A model generated the notes under the pieces. That model was not told the DNA's origin. It saw only the letters and a program-made list of their open reading frames with translations, and ran no database searches. A DNA stretch of 64,000 bases, from NCBI GenBank assembly GCA_002839375.1, contig PGXY01000009.1, positions 128,080 to 192,079 of the forward strand, given 5' to 3'. Below are positions 8,102 to 15,608 of the stretch, one piece after another. Each line of letters begins with the position of its first letter. Position 1 is the stretch's first letter. The stretch is from Spirochaetae bacterium HGW-Spirochaetae-1. Its GTDB lineage: Bacteria; Spirochaetota; UBA4802; UBA5550. The position numbers were made by a program, and so were the translations under genes.

Positions 8102-9184
8102 ATGATACGAAATGATTTATTTATCCGCATGAAGGAGAGCCGATCTCAAAGATATCTTTTTTTTCTTCTGTTCGGCATGGTTTTCATCGGCCTCCTTTTT
8201 ATATTCCGGTTTTATCTGTGGACATTCCTTTTTGCCCTCTTTTTCTACATGGCCTTGAAACCGGTCAATGACAGGTTGAAAAAAATTGTAAAAAAGGACT
8301 TTCTCAGTGCTACGATAGTCATGATTACGCTTTTCCTGGTGATACTGATCCCCCTCTTTTTTGTGCTTCTTGCTCTCGTAGATCAATCGTTCCATTTCTA
8401 TATTTTTGTTCAGGACAGGATCAGTTCAGGTGCTCTGAGTGACCTGCAGAACAGTCATGCCCTAAAAGGACTGCTGAAGATCATGGATATGGAGCAGGCC
8501 GATCTGCTCCGTGAGATGGTTGTTCTCGTAAAGGAGACGGCTCTCTCGACATTTTCAGGGATCACATTGCTGCTGACTTTTCCCGTAACCTTTATAATTA
8601 AATTTTTTTTCATGCTTCTCATGTTATTCTTTCTTTTAAAGGATGGCGGCAACCTGGGCTCTACTATTTATAAGATATTGCCCTTCCCCGATGAAATAGA
8701 GAAAGATGTTATAGAACGACTGAAACAGGTCATCAAGGTGCTTCTGGCCGGGAACCTGCTCATTATGCTGCTCCAGGGATTCATGGTGGGGCTCGGGCTT
8801 TTTATTGCAGGATTCAGCGCTCCTCTCCTGTGGGGGACCATTGCCGGAATTCTGTCTCTTATTCCCGTGGTGGGGACCACCTTTATATGGCTTCCCGCCG
8901 TTATCTATATGGTTGCGACAAAAGCATATCTCATGGCTGTGTTCCTGGGGCTCTGGTCTCTCTTCTGGTATCTCGTGTTGGAAAATTTGCTGAAGCCTCT
9001 CATCTTTGGGGAAAAGCTGAATTTTCATCCCGTCATTTTTTTCTTTTTACTGTTGGGTAGTATCCAGGCCTTTGGCCTCGCAGGAGTTATCATCGGTCCC
9101 CTTCTTCTTACTCTTTTTTACTCTTTGTGGGAGATATATAAGCTTTTTGATGTGTATGACATGGACAGGAGGAACAGGGAATAG
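8102..9184 (+). CDS. AI-2E family transporter (YdiK/TqsA-like permease)
   Basis: This 360-residue polytopic inner-membrane protein has seven to eight hydrophobic segments: two near the N terminus (about 18-55), one at 65-90, one at about 155-180 and a dense group from 215 to 350. Order, length and the GLAGVIIGPL-type end match the AI-2E transporter family (PF01594). Some members export autoinducer-2 and others exchange ions, so the substrate here is unknown. The ATG has only a weak ribosome site. It appears monocistronic, with a hairpin before it and a 300-base spacer after it. Confidence 0.85.
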   Translation: MIRNDLFIRMKESRSQRYLFFLLFGMVFIGLLFIFRFYLWTFLFALFFYMALKPVNDRLKKIVKKDFLSATIVMITLFLVILIPLFFVLLALVDQSFHFYIFVQDRISSGALSDLQNSHALKGLLKIMDMEQADLLREMVVLVKETALSTFSGITLLLTFPVTFIIKFFFMLLMLFFLLKDGGNLGSTIYKILPFPDEIEKDVIERLKQVIKVLLAGNLLIMLLQGFMVGLGLFIAGFSAPLLWGTIAGILSLIPVVGTTFIWLPAVIYMVATKAYLMAVFLGLWSLFWYLVLENLLKPLIFGEKLNFHPVIFFFLLLGSIQAFGLAGVIIGPLLLTLFYSLWEIYKLFDVYDMDRRNRE

Positions 9185-9487
9185 GAGTCGGACCAGGAAT
9201 TATAATCAAGTAGTGGTGCATCTGTAATGTGAGCTGTAAAGAAATTAAAAAGGTACTTTAAAACTTTACCGTCTGGCGTTTCTTCTTTTTATTCAGCCTT
9301 TACTGCCCGATTATTTTTAATTATTATATTTGACAAATAGTCTTGCTGATCTCAAATGTTAGATTAAGCATAAAAAAATACATATCGTTGCCGGTATGAA
9401 TACATTAAATTCCGATAAAGATTCGGCGTATTTATACAAAAAAAAGCTCTTTAACATAGCTTAATACACAGCACAGGGAGGATGTAT
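9185..9487 (+). promoter_or_regulatory. Upstream region of the formate dehydrogenase operon
   Basis: An AT-rich 303-base spacer with no supported ORF. TTGACA at 9330-9335 is a possible -35 box, but no convincing -10 lies at the right distance. No clear FNR-type (TTGAT-N4-ATCAA) or sigma54 site was found. GGGAGG at 9476-9481 is the ribosome site of the catalytic subunit gene; its spacing favours the ATG at 9488 over the one at 9482. Confidence 0.35.
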
Positions 9488-12466
9488 ATGCCTGTTACCA
9501 GAAGAAACTTCCTGAAAATGTCGGGGACAACGGCTGCCGGCGCCTTTTTTGGCGGAACGGCGTTTCTCACCGGGTGTAAGTCCCAGGACAAACTTCAGGG
9601 AACAAAAGAAACCACAACAATCTGTCCTTATTGCGGTGTTGGGTGTGGACTCGTTGTAGCGGCCAGAAATGGCAAGATAGTAAACGTTGAAGGAGATCCC
9701 GATCATCCAATCAACAAAGGGGCACTGTGCTCAAAGGGTAATGCCATCTATCAGATAGCAGCCAATCCCATTCAGCGAAGGCTGGATAAAGTACAGTATC
9801 GCCGCCCCGGGGGAACCCAGTGGGAGGAAATATCCTGGGATCAGGCAGTCAAAATGATTGCCAGAAGAGTAAAAGATACCAGGGACAAAACTTTTGTAGA
9901 AAAAGAAGGAGCCTATACAGTCAACAGGGCTCAGGGGTTAGTTGGACTCGGCGGTGCGGCTCTTGATAACGAAGAGTGCTATGTCTGGTCAAAGTTCGCC
10001 CGTATTATGGGCATTTCATATCTTGAACACCAGGCGCGAATATGACACAGCGCAACGGTCGCCGGTCTGGCGGCTTCATTCGGTCGTGGTGCAATGACAA
10101 ATCACTGGATAGATATCCAGCATGCGGACGTTATTTTTATAATTGGAAGTAATGCCGCAGAAAACCATCCAATTTCTTTTAAATATGTTCAGAAGTCCCG
10201 TGACAAGGGGGGCAAACTCATTGTCGTGGATCCCCGTTTCACCCGTTCAGCTTCTTTGGCGGATCTTTATGCACCCATCCGTCCCGGAACAGATATCGCT
10301 TTCATAAACGGTATCATGAACTACGCATTACAGAATGACAGAATTCAGAAAGAATATGTTGTTGAGTATACTAATGCGTCACTTCTTATCGATCCCAAAT
10401 ATACTTTTAATGATGGGCTCTTTTCCGGATATGATGTGGGAAAACGCAAATATGACAAAGGCGCATGGAAGTATCAGGTAAATGAAAAAGGGATACCCAA
10501 AAGGGATAAAACCCTCAAAGATCCCAACTGCGTCTATCAGCTTCTCAAAAAGCACGTGTCACGGTATACTCCTGAGCTTGTATCATCGGTGACAGGATGT
10601 CCTGTAGACTCTTTCTTAAAGGTAGCCGAGCTTTACACGAGTACATTCAAAAATGACCGTGTAGCCACTATCATGTATGCCATGGGAACGACCCAGCATA
10701 CAGTGGGTTCCCAGAACGTCAGGTCCTACGCCATGCTTCAGCTTCTTATGGGCAACATTGGAATGGCCGGCGGAGGAATTAACGCTCTTAGAGGTGAGTC
10801 TAACGTGCAGGGTTCAACGGACCATTGCATTCTCTGGCATATTCTTCCCGGATATCTCGGCATACCCAAGACAGACAAGGATGTGAATCTTGAGGCGTAT
10901 ATTAAGAACAATACTCCCAAGAGCAACGATCCCATGAGTGCCAACTGGTGGCAGAACAAACCCAAGTATCTGGTCAGCATGCTCAAGGCCTGGTACGGCG
11001 ATGCCGCCACAAAGGAAAATGATTTCGGTTACGACTGGATACCCAAGGCAACGAAGCCCTATCCTCATATCGTATTATTTGAGGACATGTATGCGGGAAT
11101 GCACGAGGGAGCAATTCTTATGGGTACCAACCCCGTTGTTGGCGGTCCCAACTCAACGAAGGAAGCGAAAGCCCTTGAGAGACTCAAGTGGCTCGTATGC
11201 GCAGACCTGTGGGAAACCGATACTTCCATTTTCTGGAAACGTGAGGGAGCGAATCCCGGAAGCATCCAGACAGAGGTATTTCTCCTCCCTATGGCAGCGT
11301 CGGTTGAAAAGGAAGGCAGTGTTTCCAATTCAGGGCGATGGGCCCAGTGGCGGTATAAAGCGCAAAATCCTCCGGGACAGGCTATTACGGACCTTGATCT
11401 CATTGACAAGCTCTTTACTGAAATCAGGGCGCTCTATAAAAAAGAGGGTGGCAAACTTCCCGAGCCAATTCTCAAAGCCAACTGGAATTACAAGCATAAT
11501 CCCGATGAGCATGAATGCGATCCTCATCTGGTCGCTCAGGAAATCAACGGATATGCCTGGAAAGGCAATGGCAAGATGGGAAGCCTTATGGAAAACTTCA
11601 CCAAACTGGCTGCCGATGGTACCACGGCCTGCGGTAACTGGCTTTACAGTGGCAGCTATAATGGAAAAGGAAATAATATGGCGCGTCGCGGACAGAAGGA
11701 CGCCTCCAATAAACTGGGCATGTATCCCGAATGGGCATGGTGCTGGCCGGTTAACAGACGGATCATTTATAACAGAGCAAGTGTGGATACCAAGGGTGTT
11801 CCCTGGAATCCCGCGAAGGCAGTTATTAAATGGACCGGCAGTAAGTGGGTTGGTGATGTTCCCGACGGCGCGTGGCCTCCCGGATCAAAGCACCCCTTCA
11901 TTATGAACAGTGAAGGCTATGCAAGGGTATTCGCCTCCGGTATGGCCGATGGTCCCTTTCCTGAGCACTATGAGCCCATGGAAAGTCCCGTAAAAAATAT
12001 ATTCAATTCACAGAAGGTGAATCCGGCAACGGTGATTCTCGGTTCAACATTGGGAGAATTCGGCGACAGCTCACAATATCCCTATGTGGCAACATCATAC
12101 CGGGTAACAGAACACTGGCAGGCTGGTGCTATGACGCGAAATCTGCCGTGGCTTACAGAGCTCGTTCCCGATATGTTCTGTGAAATAAGCCCGACTCTTG
12201 CCAAGAAGAAGGGCATTAAAAACGGCGATAAGGTTTTTATCAGATCAAAACGTGGTAAAATTGAAGCTCGTGCCCTGGTAACTGAACGTGTTCAGGCGTG
12301 GAAGGTACAGGGTAAAGAGATTGAAATGGTAGGTATGGTCTGGCATTTCGGTCAAGGTTGTGCGGTTAGCGGTGATTCCTGCAACAATCTTACACCGCAT
12401 ATAGGTGACGCAAATACAATGATCCCGGAATTTAAAGCATTCCTGGTGGACATTGAAAAGGCGTAA
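9488..12466 (+). CDS. fdhA: Selenocysteine formate dehydrogenase, catalytic subunit
   Basis: This molybdopterin/tungstopterin enzyme oxidises formate to CO2. The gene reads through an in-frame TGA (10043-10045) as selenocysteine 186, giving 992 residues. The residues after it, HSATVAGLA, are the family's active-site context, and a SECIS hairpin follows. The N terminus has a twin-arginine motif TRRNFLK (4-10), a hydrophobic stretch and LTGC (27-30), so the enzyme is probably exported folded by Tat and may be lipidated at Cys30. The [4Fe-4S] motif is Cys46, Cys49, Cys53 and Cys81. The molybdopterin domains run to the C terminus. The start at 9488 fits the ribosome site. The fdhB gene follows after 12 bases. 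Standard gene finding would split it in two. Confidence 0.96.
10043..10080 (+). promoter_or_regulatory. Selenocysteine UGA codon and bacterial SECIS element
   Basis: UGA at 10043-10045 is followed by a hairpin: GUCGCC (10058-10063) pairs with GGCGGC (10069-10074), including one G-U pair, around loop GGUCU (10064-10068). The loop and its distance, 18 bases from the UGA, match the E. coli fdhF SECIS, whose GGUCU loop binds SelB. The reading frame is continuous on both sides and the protein sequence across it fits the formate dehydrogenase family. Confidence 0.92.
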
Positions 12467-12478
12467 GGAGGTCATAAC

Positions 12479-13291
12479 ATGTCAAAAGCATTTATCGTTG
12501 ATACAACAAAATGTCAGGGTTGCAGGGCCTGTCAGGTTGCCTGTAAACAATGGAATGGCCTTCCCGGAGAAAAGACCGATTTCTTCGCCGGCCCGGAACT
12601 CACCAATCCGGCCGAGCTTTCAGCCATTACCTGGAACTACGTTAAGTTTTTCCCTCTTGATAGGGCAAACGCAGAACGTCCAATATGGACGATCATGCAT
12701 AAAAAGTGCTATCATTGCAAGGACGCGAACTGTATAAGGGTCTGTCCTCAAAAGGCCATCAGCAAGGTGGACGGATGGACGATTATCGATCAGAGCAAGT
12801 GCATCGGATGCGGTGCCTGTGAGAACGAATGCATATACCATGTTCCGCACGTAAGCAATGTAAACCACACTAACGATGTGGGACAGCATATTGTCGTGAA
12901 GGATAAGTCTCACAAATGCAACGCCTGTACGCTCAACGAAAGAGATGTTCCGGCCTGTGTAAACACCTGTCCTTCGCAGGCGCTTATTTTCGGCGATCAC
13001 GAGGAGATGGTAAAGCATGCCATGAGGCGTCTTGCCGAGATAAAAAAAGAATTTCCCCGTGCAAGCGTATACGGACTCAACGAATTCGGCGGACTGAAGG
13101 TCCTGACCATACTGAGAGACGCACCCTCAAAATATGGTCTGCCTGAAAACGTCAAGGCCATTGAGATCACCGCTCATGACGGCATCAAGGATGTGTATTC
13201 CCTGCTGTCCTCCTTCACCTTCGGTATACCAGCTCTGAAAAGAGCGGCATATCGTGCGGCGAAGTCCATGGGTTCTTCTAAAAACGCGTAA
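12479..13291 (+). CDS. fdhB: Formate dehydrogenase iron-sulfur subunit
   Basis: A 270-residue electron-transfer subunit with four ferredoxin-type cysteine groups: CQGCRACQVAC near the N terminus, CYHC...CIRVCP, CIGCGACENEC, and CNAC...CVNTCP. These would hold four [4Fe-4S] clusters that carry electrons away from the catalytic subunit. It resembles FdnH/FdhB, but the C-terminal transmembrane helix of FdnH is absent: the end is basic and only mildly hydrophobic. There is no signal peptide, so it is probably carried through Tat with the catalytic subunit. A TAAGGAGGT site overlaps the upstream stop codon, showing tight coupling. No cytochrome b subunit gene follows. Confidence 0.93.
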   Translation: MSKAFIVDTTKCQGCRACQVACKQWNGLPGEKTDFFAGPELTNPAELSAITWNYVKFFPLDRANAERPIWTIMHKKCYHCKDANCIRVCPQKAISKVDGWTIIDQSKCIGCGACENECIYHVPHVSNVNHTNDVGQHIVVKDKSHKCNACTLNERDVPACVNTCPSQALIFGDHEEMVKHAMRRLAEIKKEFPRASVYGLNEFGGLKVLTILRDAPSKYGLPENVKAIEITAHDGIKDVYSLLSSFTFGIPALKRAAYRAAKSMGSSKNA

Positions 13292-13319
13292 ACTGCATAA
13301 TGGCGGGGGGCACTGCTTA

Positions 13320-13553
13320 ATGCCTGCAGATTCTAATCTGAAATTTATTTTCGATCCTTCCGCATCCGGGCCCATCAGAGAAATGTCGCTTGCAATGCTT
13401 TTAAATATTGTTTGCCTATTTTTTTTACTTTTACTGAATTTTCTCGCCGCCTTGTACAGCGTTTCCATTGAAGAAAAAGCATTGATCGATCATTATTCCC
13501 TTTTCATCGATGTCTTTATTCTGCGTAAAATTGTTGTGAATGCAGGATTATAA
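13320..13553 (+). CDS. Small single-span membrane protein
   Basis: A 77-residue product from ATG 13320, preceded by a run of Gs at 13305-13310. Residues about 26-48 (the LLNIVCLFFLLLLNFLAALY region) form one strong transmembrane helix, with a short soluble N terminus and a C-terminal part. It is 28 bases after fdhB on the same strand, so it may be co-transcribed and could serve as a membrane anchor or assembly factor for a formate dehydrogenase that lacks its usual cytochrome b subunit; this is inference from position alone. No family was recognised. The reading frame is open farther upstream, but those starts lie inside fdhB. Confidence 0.55.
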   Translation: MPADSNLKFIFDPSASGPIREMSLAMLLNIVCLFFLLLLNFLAALYSVSIEEKALIDHYSLFIDVFILRKIVVNAGL

Positions 13554-13584
13554 ATTAATTTCCTTGAAATTGATTCAGGACAGT

Positions 13585-13601
13585 GATACTATTATAGTAT
13601 C
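13585..13601. promoter_or_regulatory. Perfect palindrome, candidate operator
   Basis: GATACTAT and ATAGTATC are exact reverse complements around one central T. The palindrome lies 25 bases before the start of the small gene at 13627 and includes TATAGT, a possible -10 box, with TTGAAA upstream. This is the typical place for a self-repressing regulator to bind. Confidence 0.4.
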
Positions 13602-13626
13602 TTGAAACATGGGGGGAGGGAGCAAA

Positions 13627-13818
13627 ATGAGTCCTTTAAAAGAAGCCGCCATTGTCACGATAAAGCGTATGCCCGATGAATGCACCGCAGAAGACATCAT
13701 GCGTGAGGTTTCTTTCACAATCCGGGTTTTTGACAGCCTGAAGCACTCACAGCACGGTGAGAGGATTTCTTCCGCTGAAATGCTGAAAATAAATAAAATC
13801 TGGGATAATGATTTTTAA
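13627..13818 (+). CDS. Small antitoxin-like hypothetical protein
   Basis: This 63-residue product resembles, in size and pattern, the many small bacterial proteins with an ED(I/L)M-E-x-F...GL...G...S-x-E-(E/M) layout that serve as toxin partners or orphans: here ECTAEDIMREVSF, then a central helix, then GERISSAEML. ATG 13627 is chosen because GGGAGG lies six bases upstream; an earlier ATG at 13609 has none. No RelE- or HicA-like toxin gene follows within the next 180 bases; the next gene is an acetyltransferase. GNAT toxins do exist, but their antitoxins are of other types. A palindrome precedes the gene. Function is unproven. Confidence 0.6.
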   Translation: MSPLKEAAIVTIKRMPDECTAEDIMREVSFTIRVFDSLKHSQHGERISSAEMLKINKIWDNDF

Positions 13819-14001
13819 CCCTGTAACCACCATTGTCCTGATAATACAGGATGAGTGTACGTTAACAGAACAAGGTCTTTCTGCACCTCCAATTCCTCGT
13901 TGACAGCTTTATATAAAAGGGCATCATCTTATTCAGTGCATTTAAATATGCACGGGCCGTATAAAATGCAGTGAAACTGCCTGGCAGGGCTGGAGCAATA
14001 C

Positions 14002-14523
14002 ATGATTCGTGAAGCAATACTGCCCGACTCGGAATTCATGGCGGACATACTGGTGAGGGCATGGTGTACCGCCTACGCGGGGCTCATCGACTCCCGGTAT
14101 CCTGAAACCATGGAGAGGGGCAGATATGGTGATATCTTCAAATACAATATTGAGCATGGTACCGAAATGATTTTTGTGTACATGCAGGACGGCAAGGTGC
14201 GTGGTTTTGTCTCCGGTCATTTTCGAAAAGACTGGTATGACTGTGAAATAAAGGGACTCTATGTCGATCCTGATTTCCAGGGAAGAGGTATGGGTGGTGA
14301 ACTTATGGGGACCATGCTGAACTTTTTCCGGGAGCACCGGTGTCGACGCATGGTTGTCTGGACCCTGAATGGTGCGAAAAACAATGCCTTCTATGCCCAT
14401 CATGGCGGTATTGTCAGGGAAAATAAGGAACTTGATATCGGCGGCAGTAGCTATCCCGGTGTGGGGTTTCTTTTTGAGCTGACAATGGAGAAATTTCTGA
14501 AGCGTCAGGTGCAGGAAATGTAA
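14002..14523 (+). CDS. GNAT-family N-acetyltransferase
   Basis: A 173-residue protein with the GNAT fold, which moves an acetyl group from acetyl-CoA to an amine. Motif A is visible at GLYVDPDFQGRGMGGELM, where QGRGMG is the CoA pyrophosphate-binding loop, followed by NGAKNNAFYAHHG, the typical motif B with Asn and Tyr near the active site. The N-terminal half, including a AWCTAYAGLID segment, matches amino-acid or small-molecule acetyltransferases of the RimI/PhnO kind. The substrate is unknown. GGAG lies just before the ATG. The gene is alone, with a strong promoter for the next gene starting 27 bases after its stop. Confidence 0.88.
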   Translation: MIREAILPDSEFMADILVRAWCTAYAGLIDSRYPETMERGRYGDIFKYNIEHGTEMIFVYMQDGKVRGFVSGHFRKDWYDCEIKGLYVDPDFQGRGMGGELMGTMLNFFREHRCRRMVVWTLNGAKNNAFYAHHGGIVRENKELDIGGSSYPGVGFLFELTMEKFLKRQVQEM

Positions 14524-14550
14524 AATAATGATGAGTGAGTGATACAGCGT

Positions 14551-14579
14551 TTGACAGGGTGAATAAACAATGGTATAAT
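14551..14579 (+). promoter_or_regulatory. Consensus sigma70 promoter
   Basis: TTGACA (14551-14556) and TATAAT (14574-14579) are separated by exactly 17 bases, a full match to the housekeeping consensus. Transcription would start near 14586, about 30 bases before the ATG of the Lys/Glu-rich secreted protein. It is the best-matching promoter seen in this window. Confidence 0.8.
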
Positions 14580-14616
14580 TGTATTTCCCCACTACAAAAT
14601 ATGGAGGAATCCTCTT

Positions 14617-15261
14617 ATGTTGATGAGAATAATCAGCCTGGTTGTTACGTTGATGTTTTTACTGTCACCTGGCGCTTCCCGGGCTATGGCCGATTCGGAT
14701 TGCCAGGGTCTTGGCAGGGGTGCTTGCGGGGCTAAAGCCGATTGTGTCTGGGTATCGGGATATACTAAACAGGATGGTACTGAGGTAAAGGCCTATTGCA
14801 GGTCCAGGCCTTCGGGTGAAAATATGAGGAAGGCAGAGAGACCGGAAAAATCCCGGAAGGATGAAAATGCTGTTAAGCGAAAGGGAAAAGCCGACAGGGA
14901 TGAAGATGCAGTTAAGCGCAGGAAAAAGTCAGACAGGGATGAAACTGCCGGAGATAAACCGGTGAAAGAGAAACATGCAAAGAAAAAAGTCGATAAAGAA
15001 GATACTTCCCATAAAAAATCTCCGGGAGAAAAAATTAAGAAAGATCAAAGGTCAAAAAAAGCAAATAAAGACGAAAATGCAGTAAAGCAAAAGGACAAGA
15101 AAAGAAAAGAAGAAGGTAAAGAGAAAAAGCCGGCAAAGGAAAAACAGGGTAAGAAAAAGCCGGAAAATAAAAAGTCTGTGAAGGAAAAATCCGATAAGGG
15201 GAAAAATGTGAAAGAAAAAACAACAAAGAAAAAAACAAAAAGTGATAAAAGCAAGGAGTAA
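14617..15261 (+). CDS. Secreted Lys/Glu-rich repetitive protein
   Basis: A 214-residue protein with a signal peptide (1-25, cleavage likely after SRAMA), a short Cys domain with Cys29, Cys37, Cys43 and Cys61 (C-x7-C-x5-C-x17-C, containing CVWVSGY), and a long tail from about residue 70 that is almost only Lys, Glu, Asp, Arg and small residues. The tail has degenerate repeats of the type DExAVK-(R/Q)-K. The net charge is strongly positive, so it may bind nucleic acid, peptidoglycan or acidic polymers in the periplasm; that is inference. GGAGG precedes the ATG. A consensus promoter and a terminator flank the gene, so it is a single-gene unit. Confidence 0.78.
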   Translation: MLMRIISLVVTLMFLLSPGASRAMADSDCQGLGRGACGAKADCVWVSGYTKQDGTEVKAYCRSRPSGENMRKAERPEKSRKDENAVKRKGKADRDEDAVKRRKKSDRDETAGDKPVKEKHAKKKVDKEDTSHKKSPGEKIKKDQRSKKANKDENAVKQKDKKRKEEGKEKKPAKEKQGKKKPENKKSVKEKSDKGKNVKEKTTKKKTKSDKSKE

Positions 15262-15270
15262 TTCCAATTA

Positions 15271-15305
15271 AAACCGGCTTCAGGAACGCATCCCGAAGCC
15301 GGTTT
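15271..15305 (+). terminator. Rho-independent terminator
   Basis: AAACCGGCTTC (15271-15281) pairs perfectly with GAAGCCGGTTT (15295-15305) around a 13-base loop, 10 bases after the Lys/Glu-rich gene stop. The T-run is short (part of the stem end), but the stem is strong. Confidence 0.75.
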
Positions 15306-15608
15306 CTATGAGAAGGGCATCTCTGTCAGGGCTACATGACTCTTTATTTATCCTTTTCCGGGACTATAATTCCCCCGCATTATACCAAAACATTGTGAAT
15401 TTTTACTTAAAGCCTCCCGATAATCAAAGAAATCAGGTGTATTAATTTACTTGACGCGCCATATTTAAAATACTAAGGTAAGAACGCTTTGTTTATTAGG
15501 TAATGGCGGTTAAAATCCGGTCTCTGCAGACAGCCATAGGGAATAATATTTCGATGGGCAGGGATTGAACGCTGACACAATGAATCTTTATAATAATACG
15601 GGATATAT
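15306..15608 (+). promoter_or_regulatory. Spacer with a possible promoter before the amidohydrolase gene
   Basis: A 303-base stretch with no supported ORF. TTGACG near 15451 with TAAGGT 17 bases later is a possible sigma70 promoter. A GGGA-rich run lies farther upstream of the start codon than usual. Nothing else was recognised. Confidence 0.3.

Noticed and set aside
10094-12466. A separate 790-residue molybdopterin oxidoreductase gene starting at ATG 10094
   Set aside because: It is in frame with the upstream part across a single TGA; the joined protein matches selenocysteine formate dehydrogenase and the SECIS hairpin explains the stop. No ribosome site precedes 10094.
13254-13319. Longer N terminus for the small membrane protein
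   Set aside because: The upstream part lies inside fdhB in another frame; ATG 13320 after the fdhB stop is more likely.
14002-14523. GNAT toxin partner for the antitoxin-like gene at 13627
   Set aside because: The two are 183 bases apart, and the acetyltransferase looks like a general small-molecule enzyme; known GNAT toxins pair with RHH-type antitoxins, which the small protein does not resemble.
14535-14735. ORF overlapping the promoter and start of the Lys/Glu-rich gene
   Set aside because: It spans a consensus promoter, and another frame has a signal peptide and strong ribosome site.
15035-15267. Three minus-strand ORFs coding Phe/Leu/Ser-rich, apparently hydrophobic proteins
   Set aside because: They are the complement of the Lys/Glu-rich repeat tail (AAA/GAA read as TTT/TTC); composition artefacts, not membrane proteins.
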